NCBI RefSeq assembly: GCF_009833095.1
Contig: NZ_QRCB01000035.1
Span: 1-64,000 of the forward strand
Origin: Nitrosomonas sp. JL21
Lineage (GTDB): Bacteria; Pseudomonadota; Gammaproteobacteria; Burkholderiales; Nitrosomonadaceae
Direction of reading: 5' to 3'
Length of the DNA: 64,000 nucleotides
Shown: positions 51,381-61,063 of the stretch, piece after piece
Layout of the letters: every line of letters starts with the position of its first letter
Numbering within the stretch: position 1 is the first letter of the stretch
The notes under the pieces: model-generated
Seen by the model: the letters and a program-made list of their open reading frames with translations, nothing else
Database searches by the model: none
What the model was told of the DNA's origin: nothing
Position numbers and translations under genes: made by a program

Positions 51381-51941
51381 ATGAAGAATATCAATCTAAC
51401 GCACCATTTTCTGATTGCAATGCCCACAATGGCGGATTCCATTTTTTCCAAAACTCTGACCTATATTTGTGAGCATAATGAGCAGGGGGCAATCGGTATA
51501 GTCATCAACCGTCCTACTGATCTTACGCTGGTAAATTTATTGAAACAACTGGGGATTTATCCGTCTGATCATTTAGCAGAGGCTACACCTGTGCTTTTCG
51601 GCGGCCCTGTGCAAATGGATTGCGGATTTGTGTTGCATCACCCCGTGGGTCAATGGCAATCAACGCTCGCTGTCAACAAAGAAGTGGGCTTGACGACTTC
51701 ACTCGATATTCTTAAAGCGATCGCCAATTCTGACGGGCCCGAGCAAGTCCTGATTGCGTTGGGCTATGCTGGTTGGGCTGCAGGTCAGATTGAGCATGAA
51801 CTGGCGCAGAATTCATGGCTAACCGTTCCAGCCTCTGCAGAGGTCATATTTGATATGCCATCAGAAGAGAGATTGCCTGCAGCAATGCAGCTTTTAGGGA
51901 TCAACGATGCCAATCTTTCCAATGAAGTCGGGCATGCCTGA
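51381..51941 (+). CDS. UPF0301 protein YqgE (AlgH)
   Basis: A 186-residue cytoplasmic protein of the YqgE/AlgH family. The pattern is [35 protein letters not shown], then [18 protein letters not shown] and [18 protein letters not shown], all typical. Its function is unknown although AlgH has been tied to alginate regulation in Pseudomonas. It heads the ruvX-pyrR-pyrB run, the same order as in Pseudomonas. Confidence 0.94.
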   Translation: MKNINLTHHFLIAMPTMADSIFSKTLTYICEHNEQGAIGIVINRPTDLTLVNLLKQLGIYPSDHLAEATPVLFGGPVQMDCGFVLHHPVGQWQSTLAVNKEVGLTTSLDILKAIANSDGPEQVLIALGYAGWAAGQIEHELAQNSWLTVPASAEVIFDMPSEERLPAAMQLLGINDANLSNEVGHA

Positions 51942-51953
51942 CTATTTCTGCGA

Positions 51954-52433
51954 ATGACCCATCAATTTTCTGTATTTTCTTCAGATCCTCAGGCGTCGGA
52001 ACAGATGCCCGATGGCACCGTATTGGCCTTTGATTTTGGTAAAAAACGGATTGGTGTGGCGGTAGGAAATAATGTACTGGGCGTTGCGCGGGCTTTGGTG
52101 ACAATTGATACCGAAGTTACAGCGCGGCGTTTTGAAGCGATTGCTCAATTGATCGGTACCTGGCAACCAGTGATGCTGGTTGTGGGTTTGCCGCTGCACA
52201 GCGATGGCACCGAACATGAAATGACACAGCTGAGTCAGCGTTTCGCGCGACGCCTCGCAGGACGCTTCAATCTCAGAGTCATCCTGAAAGATGAGCGTTA
52301 TACCAGTGAAATTGCCAGTTCAGAACTACGTCAAGCAGGAATTTCCGGCAGAAAGCAGAAATCGGTGTTGGATCAATGGGCGGCACAACAAATTCTTCAA
52401 TCTTTCTTTGATGAACGACATGAAATTGCCTGA
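51954..52433 (+). CDS. ruvX: Putative Holliday junction resolvase / pre-16S rRNA nuclease YqgF
   Basis: A 159-residue RNase H-like nuclease. It has the core VLAFDFGKKRIGVAVGN with the first catalytic Asp, VVGLPLHSDGTEHEM, and LKDERYTSEIASSEL and ends with ILQSFF. YqgF in E. coli processes the 5' end of 16S rRNA; it was named RuvX for its Holliday-junction-like fold. It overlaps the start of pyrR. Confidence 0.93.
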   Translation: MTHQFSVFSSDPQASEQMPDGTVLAFDFGKKRIGVAVGNNVLGVARALVTIDTEVTARRFEAIAQLIGTWQPVMLVVGLPLHSDGTEHEMTQLSQRFARRLAGRFNLRVILKDERYTSEIASSELRQAGISGRKQKSVLDQWAAQQILQSFFDERHEIA

Positions 52434-52926
52434 TGCTGAATTAGTGTTTCAGAATCTCGCGAAGGAGATTCTATCTGCGGATAATAAGCTGTTTGCACTG
52501 GTTGGTATTCATACCGGCGGTGTATGGCTGGCCGAGAGGTTGCATCATGAAATGGCTGGTGCTTTGCCGCTGGGTACCTTGGATGTGTCTTTTTACCGTG
52601 ATGACTTTGATAAGATTGGGTTGCATGCACAAGTTGAGCGATCAAAGATACCGTTTGAAGTGGAGGGCGCACACATTTTATTGGTGGATGATGTGCTTCA
52701 CACAGGTCGGACAATTCGCGCGGCAATTAATGAATTATTTGATTATGGACGTCCTGCGAGCATTAGCTTGGCTGCGTTGGTTGATCGTGGAGGAAGGGAA
52801 TTGCCGATCGCTGCGCAATATACAGGCGTGGAACTTGCCATTCCGGCAGATAAGATGCTGGAATTGCAACGGGATAAAAGCGGCAGGCTGAATTTGGTTT
52901 TGTATGACAAGAGCTCGGCGGAATGA
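52411..52926 (+). CDS. pyrR: Bifunctional pyr operon regulator / uracil phosphoribosyltransferase PyrR
   Basis: A 171-residue phosphoribosyltransferase-fold protein. The PRPP motif is [18 protein letters not shown], with [15 protein letters not shown] near the start and [20 protein letters not shown] at the end. In Gram-positive bacteria PyrR controls transcript attenuation; in Proteobacteria next to pyrB it may act mainly in uracil salvage or operon control. ATG 52411 or 52420 starts it inside ruvX. It overlaps pyrB by 4 bp. No pyrR-binding RNA leader was recognised. Confidence 0.94.
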   Translation: MNDMKLPDAELVFQNLAKEILSADNKLFALVGIHTGGVWLAERLHHEMAGALPLGTLDVSFYRDDFDKIGLHAQVERSKIPFEVEGAHILLVDDVLHTGRTIRAAINELFDYGRPASISLAALVDRGGRELPIAAQYTGVELAIPADKMLELQRDKSGRLNLVLYDKSSAE

Positions 52927-53882
52927 TCAATAGGAATCCGCAACTGGACGAAAATGGCGTGCTCCAGCACCTGCTGACAACGGAGGGACTGCCTGCAGCC
53001 ATCCTATTGCATATATTGGATACCGCTGAATCCTTTGTCGGAGTGACTGAGCGTGACGTCAAGAAAATCCCTTTATTACGTGGTAAATCAATCTTCAATC
53101 TATTCTTCGAGCCGAGTACGCGAACGCGGACGACCTTCGAAATTGCTGCGAAGCGCTTGTCGGCGGATGTGATCAATCTCAACATTGCAGTATCGGCGCA
53201 ATCCAAGGGTGAGACCTTGCTCGACACTGTCAACAATCTGTCCGCCATGAATGCAGATATGTTTGTGGTGCGCCATTCTCAGAGCGGCGCCGCACATTTG
53301 ATTGCAAAACATGTCCAATCTGATATTCATGTGATCAATGCCGGGGATGGCAGTCATGCACATCCTACGCAAGCCTTGTTGGATATGTTCACGATACGTC
53401 GCTATAAGCACAATTTTCGCAACTTGCGCGTTGCGATCATCGGCGACATTCTGCATTCGCGCGTAGCGCGCTCGCAGATTCATGCGTTGACTACCTTGGG
53501 TGTACCCGAAGTGCGCGTGATTGCTCCCAAGACTCTGTTGCCAAAAATGGTGGAGCGTCTGGGCGTGCATGTGTATCACGATATGGCCAAAGGATTGAAG
53601 GGTATCGATGTATTGATGATGCTGCGCTTACAAAATGAACGCATGAAAGGTGCAAATCTGCCCAGTGCTGAAGAATATTTTAAATATTATGGACTTACTC
53701 CTGAAAAATTAGCCCTTGCGAGAAGCGATGCGATCGTCATGCACCCCGGGCCGATGAATCGTGGTGTAGAGATTGATTCGGCGGTTGCCGATGGAAGGCA
53801 ATCGGTGATTTTGCCTCAAGTGACCTTTGGTATTGCGGTACGCATGGCTGTCATGTCAATTTTGGCCGGTAATCAAGCTTAA
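52923..53882 (+). CDS. pyrB: Aspartate carbamoyltransferase catalytic chain
   Basis: A 319-residue enzyme that forms carbamoyl aspartate, the committed step of pyrimidine synthesis. The carbamoyl-phosphate site is [13 protein letters not shown], the aspartate-side loop is [12 protein letters not shown], and HPTQALLD and HPGPMNRG are intact. With the dead PyrC' partner next to it, this is the Pseudomonas-type class A ATCase that forms a 480-kDa complex rather than pairing with PyrI. No pyrI is present. Confidence 0.97.
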   Translation: MINRNPQLDENGVLQHLLTTEGLPAAILLHILDTAESFVGVTERDVKKIPLLRGKSIFNLFFEPSTRTRTTFEIAAKRLSADVINLNIAVSAQSKGETLLDTVNNLSAMNADMFVVRHSQSGAAHLIAKHVQSDIHVINAGDGSHAHPTQALLDMFTIRRYKHNFRNLRVAIIGDILHSRVARSQIHALTTLGVPEVRVIAPKTLLPKMVERLGVHVYHDMAKGLKGIDVLMMLRLQNERMKGANLPSAEEYFKYYGLTPEKLALARSDAIVMHPGPMNRGVEIDSAVADGRQSVILPQVTFGIAVRMAVMSILAGNQA

Positions 53883-53891
53883 CGTCAGTTC

Positions 53892-55166
53892 ATGAAAATA
53901 CATATTAAAAATGGGCGTCTGATTGATCCCAAGAATGGTGTGGATGCGGTTCAGGATTTATTTGTTGCAAAAGGTAAAATCGTGGCGATAGGACATCCGC
54001 CCAACGAATTTCAAGCCAGTCGTGTCATTGATGCGCAGTCGTTGATTGTATGTCCAGGATTGGTTGATTTATCGGTACGGCTGCGTGAGCCGGGACTGGA
54101 ATATCGTGCAACCCTGGAGTCTGAGATGAGTGCAGCGGTTGCCGGCGGTGTAACGAGTATTGCTTGTCCGCCGGATACGGATCCGCCGCTGGATGAACCT
54201 GGGCTGGTGGAAATGCTGAAGCATCGTGCCAAAAACCTGAATCAAGCGCATGTTTATCCGATTGGAGCGCTTACCCAAGGCTTGAAGGGCGAACGTCTGA
54301 CAGAAATGGCCGAACTGTATGACGCGGGTTGCGTGGTATTCGGCCAACCAGATGGCTTGTTGCCTAATCTGCGCGTATTGATGCAAGCTATGCGATATGC
54401 TTCTACATTCGATTTTAGCGTGTGGTTGCGTCCGCAAGAAATCAGTTTGACCGGAGATGGTGTGGCGCACGACGGCGAAGTAGCTACGCGGCTGGGTTTG
54501 CTGACAGTACCTATATGTGCGGAAACGATCGCTATTTCGAATATCATTCTGTTGACCAAGGAAATTGGTGTCAAAGTGCATTTGTGCCGAGTGTCCAGCG
54601 CTGAAGGGCTTGCCATGATCCGTGCGGCGAAGCAGCAAGGATTGCCTATAACCTGTGATGTTACGGTTAATCATTTACATTTGTCCGATATGGACATTGG
54701 TTTTTTCGATTCGAATTGCCATCTGATGCCACCGCTACGCAGTTCGAGTGATCGAGAAGCGTTGCGGCAGGGTCTGATGGATGGGACGGTTGACGCCATT
54801 TGTTCCGATCATGCCCCCGTCGATGAGGATGCGAAGTTACTGCCATTCGCACAATCGGAGATTGGTGCGACAGGAGTGGAATTGTTGTTACCTCTCACGC
54901 TAAAATGGGGCGCAGAAATGCGTCTTTCGCTATCTAAGGCGGTAGCAAAAATGACATCGGAGCCTGCCCGGATATTGGGCATCAATGCGGGGCATTTATC
55001 GATCGGGAGTTCAGCGGATATCTGTATTTTTGATCCTGATCATTACTGGAAAGTGACTCCCATGGCGATTCTGAGTCAAGGGAAAAATACGCCTTTCATG
55101 GGTATGGAATTACCTGGTCGTGTTAGGTATACGTTGGTAAACGGTCATATCGTGTATGAACAATGA
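53892..55166 (+). CDS. Non-catalytic dihydroorotase-like subunit PyrC'
   Basis: A 424-residue amidohydrolase-fold protein, start 10 bp after pyrB. Active dihydroorotases of this class have a metal-binding HxH in the phrase PGLIDxHVHLREPG; here the text is PGLVDLSVRLREPG, with Ser61 and Arg63 where the two histidines should be. The later Lys and His sites are also changed (VVFGQPDG; HLCRVSSAEG), while CSDHAP is kept. So it should not bind the metals, and most likely is the structural subunit that holds ATCase together, as shown for Pseudomonas. A true pyrC must lie elsewhere. Confidence 0.93.
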   Translation: MKIHIKNGRLIDPKNGVDAVQDLFVAKGKIVAIGHPPNEFQASRVIDAQSLIVCPGLVDLSVRLREPGLEYRATLESEMSAAVAGGVTSIACPPDTDPPLDEPGLVEMLKHRAKNLNQAHVYPIGALTQGLKGERLTEMAELYDAGCVVFGQPDGLLPNLRVLMQAMRYASTFDFSVWLRPQEISLTGDGVAHDGEVATRLGLLTVPICAETIAISNIILLTKEIGVKVHLCRVSSAEGLAMIRAAKQQGLPITCDVTVNHLHLSDMDIGFFDSNCHLMPPLRSSSDREALRQGLMDGTVDAICSDHAPVDEDAKLLPFAQSEIGATGVELLLPLTLKWGAEMRLSLSKAVAKMTSEPARILGINAGHLSIGSSADICIFDPDHYWKVTPMAILSQGKNTPFMGMELPGRVRYTLVNGHIVYEQ

Positions 55167-55229
55167 AGATTGATGTACGAATGCATCAGAATGTAACGCA
55201 ATGTGTTTTTAATTGATACTTGGAGCAGC

Positions 55230-57323
55230 ATGTCTAATCCATTACTAGACTTTTCCGGCTTACCTCATTTTGCGGAAATTAAGAATGAGCATATTACGCC
55301 GGCGATTGAGGTTCTGTTAACAGAAAATCGAACAGCGGTTGAAAGGGTGAAAGCCGATGAGCGGATTCCAGCCTGGGATACTTTTGTGCAGCCTATGGTG
55401 GATGCCAGTGAGCGGTTATCCCGCGCATGGGGGCAGATATCGCATTTGAATGCGGTAATGAACAGTGCGCAGTTACGGGAAATTTATAATGAAAATTTAC
55501 CGTCGATTACTCAGTTTTATGCTGAAATGTCCCAAGATCTGACCTTATTTGAAAAATTCAAATTGTTACGCTCGAGTGCAGAATTTGATGCGCTGTCGCC
55601 GGCGCGGAAAAAGATTATCGATAATGAGTTGCGCGATTTTCGTTTAGGCGGCGCCGAACTGCCAGCGGATAAAAAGCAGCGTTTCTTGGAGATTCAAGAA
55701 GAGCTATCGAAGCTATCATCAACATTCAATGATAATCTGCTGGATGCCACCAATGCTTTTTCCCTTTATGTTGAAGGTACTGAAACTGTAGCCGGCATTC
55801 CAACTGACGTGCTGCAGGCAGCTCTGGAGCAAGCTAAGAATGATGGTAAATCAGGTTGGAAGTTTACGTTGCACATGCCGTCCTATTTGCCTGTGATGCA
55901 GTATGCCGACAATCGTGATTTTCGTGCGCAAATGTATCGTGCCTATGCAATAAGGGCCAGTGAGTTTGATAATCAGGCTGGATCAGATCGGGACAATATG
56001 CCGCTTATCAACAAGATATTGCAACTGCGTCGTGAAGCAGGGCAAATCTTGGGTTATCAGAATTATGCCGAAGTTTCGTTGGCCACGAAAATGGCTACAT
56101 CGCCGCAGCAAGTTCTCGATTTTCTGAAAGAATTGGCAATCAAAGCGAAACCTTATGCGATGAAAGATTTGCAGGCGCTTCAGCAATTCGCTGCCGAAAA
56201 ATTGAACCTTCAAACGCTTGAGGCATGGGATCTTGCCTATGTGAGTGAAAAACTGCAGCAAGCACGCTATGATTTTTCCGATCAGGAAATCAAACAGTAT
56301 TTCCCCGAGGGAAAAGTGTTGGCGGGCATGTTTCGATTAGTGGAAAAAATGTATGGAATTCAAATTTCTCAAGTTGCTGCAGCGCGAAAAGTGCAGTATT
56401 GGCATCCGGACGTTAAGTTTTTCGATATTCATGATTCCAACGGGCAGTTAATCGGGCAGTTTTATCTTGACCTGTATGCGCGGTCGAGTAAGCGAGGTGG
56501 AGCTTGGATGGATGAAGCGATTGCGCGCCGCCGAATCGATAATATGAATGCTGAAAAAGACGATATACAGATTCCGGTTGCATATCTTACGTGCAATTTT
56601 TCTGCGCCCGTCAAAGTCGATGGTCAATTGCGGCAAGCTTTGTTCACGCATAATGAAGTGATCGTGTTGTTTCATGAATTTGGCCATGGATTGCACCATC
56701 TGTTGACAAAAGTTGAGGATTTAGGCGTTTCCGGCATCAATGGTGTCGAATGGGATGCGGTGGAACTGCCAAGTCAGTTCATGGAAAATTTCTGCTGGGA
56801 ATGGGATGTACTCACTACCATGACGCAACATATCGAAACGGGAAAATCATTGCCGCGTGCGCTTTTCGATAAGATGATCAAGGCGAAGAATTTTCAGAGT
56901 GGGTTGCAGATGCTGAGACAGATTGAATTTGCGTTGTTTGATATGCATGTGCATTTCGATTTTGATCCGAATGGAGATAAGACGGTGCTGCAACTTCTGG
57001 AAAATATTCGCAAAGAAATTGCGGTTATTGTGCCGCCGGACTTTAATCGATTTCCGAACAGCTTCGCACATATTTTTGCCGGAGGATATGCGGCTGGATA
57101 CTACAGCTACAAGTGGGCAGAAGTGCTTTCGGCTGATGCTTACAGCATGTTTGAAGAGACAGCTTCGGATGGCGTCGTGAACGCCGCTACCGGTTCTCAT
57201 TTCTTGGAAGAAATCCTGGCGGTGGGGGGGAGTCGTTCGGCGCTTGAATCGTTCATTGCATTTCGAGGACGCGAGCCGGAGTTGGATGCTCTGTTGCGTC
57301 ACAATGGAATGGAAACGGCCTGA
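55230..57323 (+). CDS. prlC: Oligopeptidase A (M3 family)
   Basis: A 697-residue zinc metallopeptidase that degrades peptides, including cleaved signal peptides, in the cytoplasm. The zinc motif is HEFGHGLHHLL at residues 482-492, with the third ligand Glu downstream in GVEWDAVELPSQFMENFCWE. ATG 55230 gives the conserved start MSNPLLDFSGLP with GGAG upstream; the longer frame at 55203 is not supported. It may be followed by a small tail ORF. Confidence 0.96.
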   Translation: MSNPLLDFSGLPHFAEIKNEHITPAIEVLLTENRTAVERVKADERIPAWDTFVQPMVDASERLSRAWGQISHLNAVMNSAQLREIYNENLPSITQFYAEMSQDLTLFEKFKLLRSSAEFDALSPARKKIIDNELRDFRLGGAELPADKKQRFLEIQEELSKLSSTFNDNLLDATNAFSLYVEGTETVAGIPTDVLQAALEQAKNDGKSGWKFTLHMPSYLPVMQYADNRDFRAQMYRAYAIRASEFDNQAGSDRDNMPLINKILQLRREAGQILGYQNYAEVSLATKMATSPQQVLDFLKELAIKAKPYAMKDLQALQQFAAEKLNLQTLEAWDLAYVSEKLQQARYDFSDQEIKQYFPEGKVLAGMFRLVEKMYGIQISQVAAARKVQYWHPDVKFFDIHDSNGQLIGQFYLDLYARSSKRGGAWMDEAIARRRIDNMNAEKDDIQIPVAYLTCNFSAPVKVDGQLRQALFTHNEVIVLFHEFGHGLHHLLTKVEDLGVSGINGVEWDAVELPSQFMENFCWEWDVLTTMTQHIETGKSLPRALFDKMIKAKNFQSGLQMLRQIEFALFDMHVHFDFDPNGDKTVLQLLENIRKEIAVIVPPDFNRFPNSFAHIFAGGYAAGYYSYKWAEVLSADAYSMFEETASDGVVNAATGSHFLEEILAVGGSRSALESFIAFRGREPELDALLRHNGMETA

Positions 57324-57339
57324 AACTCTGGGAAAGGTT

Positions 57340-57432
57340 ATGAGCAACGAGCAGCACAAGGCGCAGCTGGATGAGAGAATGCTACCTTCTGAATGCTTAT
57401 GTGTATATGTGTATTCTAAACCGTATGCGTGA
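57340..57432 (+). CDS. Possible small ORF after prlC (30 aa)
   Basis: ATG 57340 with GAAAGG just upstream opens 30 codons (MSNEQHKAQLDERMLP...). The start looks protein-like but the end is rich in Tyr and Cys (LCVYVYSKPYA) like random sequence, so it may be the remnant of a gene. Weak support. Confidence 0.2.
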   Translation: MSNEQHKAQLDERMLPSECLCVYVYSKPYA

Positions 57433-57683
57433 TGTGAGGGTGCGGCGTACCGGAGCGCGTAGGCGTTTTAGTAAATTTTTAACCCACGCTACATGCATTG
57501 AGTTGCAGTACATTTAAAGTACCGATCATCATCTGTCGTATAGCACATAAACTTGCGAGTGAATGATTCGAAGGTTTGACTGTTAGTATAGGGGAAGTTG
57601 CTTTTTCCAGAAATGAATCAGGCCTGCGGCTGGGTGTAGTATTGAACCTATTTTATAATTGTGGCAAGATCCGCTGAACTTTT
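57433..57683. other. Intergenic region before mlaA
   Basis: With the tail ORF, about 360 bp separate prlC and mlaA. No gene or hairpin with T run was seen. The segment nearest mlaA is AT-rich and should contain its promoter. Confidence 0.4.
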
Positions 57684-58469
57684 ATGAAGAAACAGAAGAA
57701 TATGATTAATTTTATTCGTTACAAAGCTGCTGTGCTGGTATGTTGTTTGTTATTAATTGGTTGTGCTTCAACAGCAACAAAAAACCAGAATGGCCCCAAT
57801 GATCCACTCGAACCCATGAATCGTGCCGTTTTTAATTTTAACGAGATGGTTGATAACAATGTACTCGAACCTGCTGCGAGAGGGTATAAGTGGGTGATGC
57901 CCGATCCGCTTGAGCTAGTAGTGGGCAATTTCTTCTCGAATCTTAATGATGTCGTGGTGTTGGGTAATTCTATTCTGCAATTGAATTATGAAAGCGCATT
58001 GGCCAGCGGAGCGCGGATATTCGTGAATACCACATTCGGGCTTTTTGGTCTGATTGATATTGCAAGTGATATCAGTGCTGCCAGTGACGTTAATCTGAAT
58101 AAGCGCAATGAGGATTTCGGTCAAACATTAGGTCGGTACGGCGTCGCCAGCGGACCTTATATCGTGTTGCCTTTCCTCGGACCAAGCTCGATTCGGGATA
58201 CCTTTGGAATTGCGGTGGATAGCTTCTTCATGGATCCGGTTACCCAAGGTGTTACGGGGGTCTTCCTAAAAAATGTGAGTTACCTCAACTCAGTATCTCT
58301 GCGTTTACCCGTTGCAACGGCGAGAACGCTCCATACCCGCGCGCAATGGTTGGATACCGAGAAAACTGTCGATGAAGCTGCATTGGACAAATATGAATTC
58401 ATGCGTGATGCGTATATTCAACGCCGCATCAGTTTGATTAATAACTCAGATACTCCGGAAACCAAATAG
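57684..58469 (+). CDS. mlaA: MlaA (VacJ) phospholipid-transport lipoprotein
   Basis: A 261-residue outer-membrane lipoprotein with lipobox LIGC (Cys27) and the MlaA text NDPLEPMNRAVFNFNE, then RIFVNTTFGLFGLIDIAS and GRYGVASGPYIVLPFLGPSSIRDTFG. MlaA extracts mislocalised phospholipids from the outer leaflet and passes them to the MlaC shuttle. It is not linked to mlaBCDEF here. A hairpin with T residues follows. Confidence 0.95.
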   Translation: MKKQKNMINFIRYKAAVLVCCLLLIGCASTATKNQNGPNDPLEPMNRAVFNFNEMVDNNVLEPAARGYKWVMPDPLELVVGNFFSNLNDVVVLGNSILQLNYESALASGARIFVNTTFGLFGLIDIASDISAASDVNLNKRNEDFGQTLGRYGVASGPYIVLPFLGPSSIRDTFGIAVDSFFMDPVTQGVTGVFLKNVSYLNSVSLRLPVATARTLHTRAQWLDTEKTVDEAALDKYEFMRDAYIQRRISLINNSDTPETK

Positions 58470-58474
58470 CCGTA

Positions 58475-58517
58475 AAGGATTGATTAGGTCCATATCTCTT
58501 CAATCATCCTTTGTTTC
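58475..58517 (+). terminator. Likely terminator after mlaA
   Basis: AAGGATTGATT (58475-58485) and AATCATCCTT (58502-58511) form a stem with one bulge, followed by TGTTTC. Six bp after the mlaA stop. Confidence 0.55.
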
Positions 58518-58530
58518 AAAAATTAAAGTG

Positions 58531-58567
58531 GCACATTGATTAAAAGAAGTTTTATTGATCAATGTGC
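58531..58567. repeat. Perfect 10-bp inverted repeat between mlaA and the rubredoxin-reductase gene
   Basis: GCACATTGAT (58531-58540) and ATCAATGTGC (58558-58567) with a 17-nt spacer. It could be a stable hairpin in RNA or an operator. It lies about 200 bp upstream of the next gene. Confidence 0.5.
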
Positions 58568-58764
58568 TATTGTCATTATTAAGCCATTGAATAAGAATGA
58601 GAAAAATCGCTATGCAGGCAATTGAGCAGTGACTGTCGTGCATTGAGAAGTAATTGCAGGTATGAAATTGCTTCATAGAGAAACAATCCCAGTAAATCAA
58701 ATTGATGCTGGAAATGAAAAAAACAGCGCATCGGATTTCGGAAAAGGAATGCGGAGATTTAAGT

Positions 58765-59916
58765 ATGAATAATCCAATCATCATTGTTGGCAGTGGACTG
58801 GCAGGCTATGCGGTAGCCCGCGAATTGCGCAAGCTCGATGCAGAAACCCCCATTATCATGCTAACGGGAGATCATGGTGGATTCTACTCCAAGCCCATGC
58901 TGTCAAATGCATTATCATCAGGTAAGATGCCTGAATCCATTCTCAATGGCGATGCTGCACAGATGGCATCACAATTGAAAATCTCTATCCGCCCTCATTG
59001 TCGTGTTGCTGCGATCAATCAACAGAAACAAACGGTGACATTAACCGATGGTGAAGAAATATCGTATGATCATGTGGTTTTGGCACTCGGTGCTGATCAA
59101 GTGCGTTTGCCATTGTCGGGAAGCGGAGTCGAAAAGATACTCAGTGTTAACGACCTCGATGATTATAAAAAATTTAGAGGTGAGCTGGGTGACAAAAAAA
59201 GAATCAGCATCATTGGTGCCGGGCTGATTGGCTGTGAGTTTGCGAATGACCTAGCAGCAGCTGGTTATCAGGTGGATGTGATCGATATCAGCGCGCAACC
59301 GCTTGGACGCCTCTTGCCACCCGAAGGAGGAGCATTCTTACGTCAAAAGTTGGAAGCTGTTGGAGTGGTGTTCCATTTGAACACTTCTACGCAATCCATT
59401 GAACAAGAAAATGGACATTTGCGACTGACCTTTGCCACAGGATCGTCGATTGAGTCGGATCTCGTATTATCTGCAGTAGGATTGCTTCCTCGTACTCAAC
59501 TGGCCGCAGCGGCGGGTATTAAAATCAATCGCGGTATCGTGGTAAACCGCATGCTACAAACTCAATTCGCAAATATTTATGCTTTGGGTGATTGTGCTGA
59601 GGTTGAAGGTAAGGTATTACCTTTTGTGCTACCAATTTCGCATGCGGCCCGCGCTTTAGCCGCGACACTTGCCGGTACTCCAACGCAGGTGAAATATCCC
59701 GCTATGCCTGTGATCGTGAAGACACCCGCTTGTCCGACTGTGGTCTCGCCGCCTGATTTCAGCATCAAGGGTGAATGGCATGTGGATGTGGATCAGGAGG
59801 GTGTGAAAGCACTGTATCGAGATGAGGTTGGAAATTTATTGGGATATGCATTATTAGGTACGGCAGTGAAAGAAAAAAATAATTTATCAGCTCAATTACC
59901 GCCAATTTTGAAGTAA
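58765..59916 (+). CDS. Rubredoxin-NAD+ reductase-like FAD enzyme
   Basis: A 383-residue two-dinucleotide-binding flavoprotein. FAD motif IIIVGSGLAGYAVAREL at the start; NAD motif ISIIGAGLIGCEFANDLAAAG in the middle; and IYALGDCAEVEG near the end, all in the rubredoxin-reductase/NADH:FAD order. It transfers electrons from NADH to rubredoxin or a similar carrier. No rubredoxin gene is next to it. ATG 58765 has GGAG 8 bp upstream; the upstream frame is unlikely. Confidence 0.88.
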   Translation: MNNPIIIVGSGLAGYAVARELRKLDAETPIIMLTGDHGGFYSKPMLSNALSSGKMPESILNGDAAQMASQLKISIRPHCRVAAINQQKQTVTLTDGEEISYDHVVLALGADQVRLPLSGSGVEKILSVNDLDDYKKFRGELGDKKRISIIGAGLIGCEFANDLAAAGYQVDVIDISAQPLGRLLPPEGGAFLRQKLEAVGVVFHLNTSTQSIEQENGHLRLTFATGSSIESDLVLSAVGLLPRTQLAAAAGIKINRGIVVNRMLQTQFANIYALGDCAEVEGKVLPFVLPISHAARALAATLAGTPTQVKYPAMPVIVKTPACPTVVSPPDFSIKGEWHVDVDQEGVKALYRDEVGNLLGYALLGTAVKEKNNLSAQLPPILK

Positions 59917-59985
59917 TGAACATTTCGAGCTTTTAACGATCTAGTTGTAAATTAACCATTGTATTAACTACGGGTATTGTTAGCG

Positions 59986-60582
59986 ATGAAATTTTTTTTC
60001 GATCTGTTCCCTGTTTTCTTATTTTTTGTAGCTTTCAAAGCATATGATATTTTTGTTGCGACGGCTGTTGCGATAGCGGCAACGATTGCACAGATTGGTT
60101 GGCTTCGATTTCGTCAGCATCAGATTGATAAAATGATGTGGGTCAATCTTGCTATTATTGTCGTTTTTGGTGGCGCTACTTTAATCTCTCAAGACGAAAC
60201 ATTCATTAAATGGAAGCCGACCGTTCTATATTGGTTGATGGCAACGGTTTTGTATATGTCCAATCAGTTTTTCAGAAAAAACTTGATTCAGGCAGTGCTC
60301 GAAAAACAAGTAGTACTGCCATCATTCATTTGGGATAAGCTCAATCTTAGCTGGGTAGGGTTTTTCCTATTGATGGGAGGACTCAATCTGTATGTTGCCT
60401 TTAGCTTTCCGGTCGATAGCTGGGTCACTTTCAAGCTGTTCGGTTCAACCGGCCTGATGCTGATTTTTATTATTCTGCAGGTGATGATGTTAGGAAAATA
60501 CATCAAGGAAGCCTCTACAGAACTGATTGACACTCAATCTGGGAATGAACAACATGATTCAACAGAAAAAATTAGCAAATAA
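59986..60582 (+). CDS. yciB: Inner membrane septation-type protein YciB
   Basis: A 198-residue protein with five to six hydrophobic segments and the YciB/IspZ text [21 protein letters not shown] and [22 protein letters not shown], followed by [23 protein letters not shown]. It is involved in cell envelope and division-site processes. The start chosen gives the conserved MKFFFDLFP. It is followed 14 bp later by yciI, as in many betaproteobacteria. Confidence 0.95.
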   Translation: MKFFFDLFPVFLFFVAFKAYDIFVATAVAIAATIAQIGWLRFRQHQIDKMMWVNLAIIVVFGGATLISQDETFIKWKPTVLYWLMATVLYMSNQFFRKNLIQAVLEKQVVLPSFIWDKLNLSWVGFFLLMGGLNLYVAFSFPVDSWVTFKLFGSTGLMLIFIILQVMMLGKYIKEASTELIDTQSGNEQHDSTEKISK

Positions 60583-60595
60583 CGGTTAGGCGAGT

Positions 60596-60904
60596 ATGAC
60601 GATGTTATATGTAATCAATGGTACCGATGTTCCTGACAGCCTGGAGAAAAGAATGGCTGTTCGTTCCGAGCATCTGAAAAGAATTCAAGCGTTGCAAGAA
60701 GCAGGGCGGTTAATCCTGGCAGGGCCATATCCCGCCATCGATAGTCAAGATCCTGGGGCGGCAGGTTTTTCCGGTAGTTTGATAGTAGCGGAATTCGAGT
60801 CTCTGGAAGCGGCACAAATGTGGGCGAATGCTGATCCTTATGTTCACTCCGGTGTATACCAGAATGTGACTGTCAAGCCTTTCAAGAAAATACTGCCCCC
60901 GTAG
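60596..60904 (+). CDS. yciI: YciI-family protein
   Basis: A 102-residue ferredoxin-like-fold protein with the YciI pattern [21 protein letters not shown] (start may be ATG 60602), [24 protein letters not shown], and [28 protein letters not shown]. Conserved His and Asp suggest an enzyme, but the substrate is not known. It is tightly linked to yciB and precedes the foldase gene. Confidence 0.92.
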   Translation: MTMLYVINGTDVPDSLEKRMAVRSEHLKRIQALQEAGRLILAGPYPAIDSQDPGAAGFSGSLIVAEFESLEAAQMWANADPYVHSGVYQNVTVKPFKKILPP

Positions 60905-61063
60905 ATCAAAGTTATTTTGCGGTTTATCAATCGCATCAGAACGCTTCTTAATCATGAAAATATGCAATCATTCACGTCTTTCAAGTTGAGGATGGTATAC
61001 TTTCCGAAAGTGGCTATACGCGAATGAGTATAATTTTATCCATATCATAAAAAAGGAAATTCC

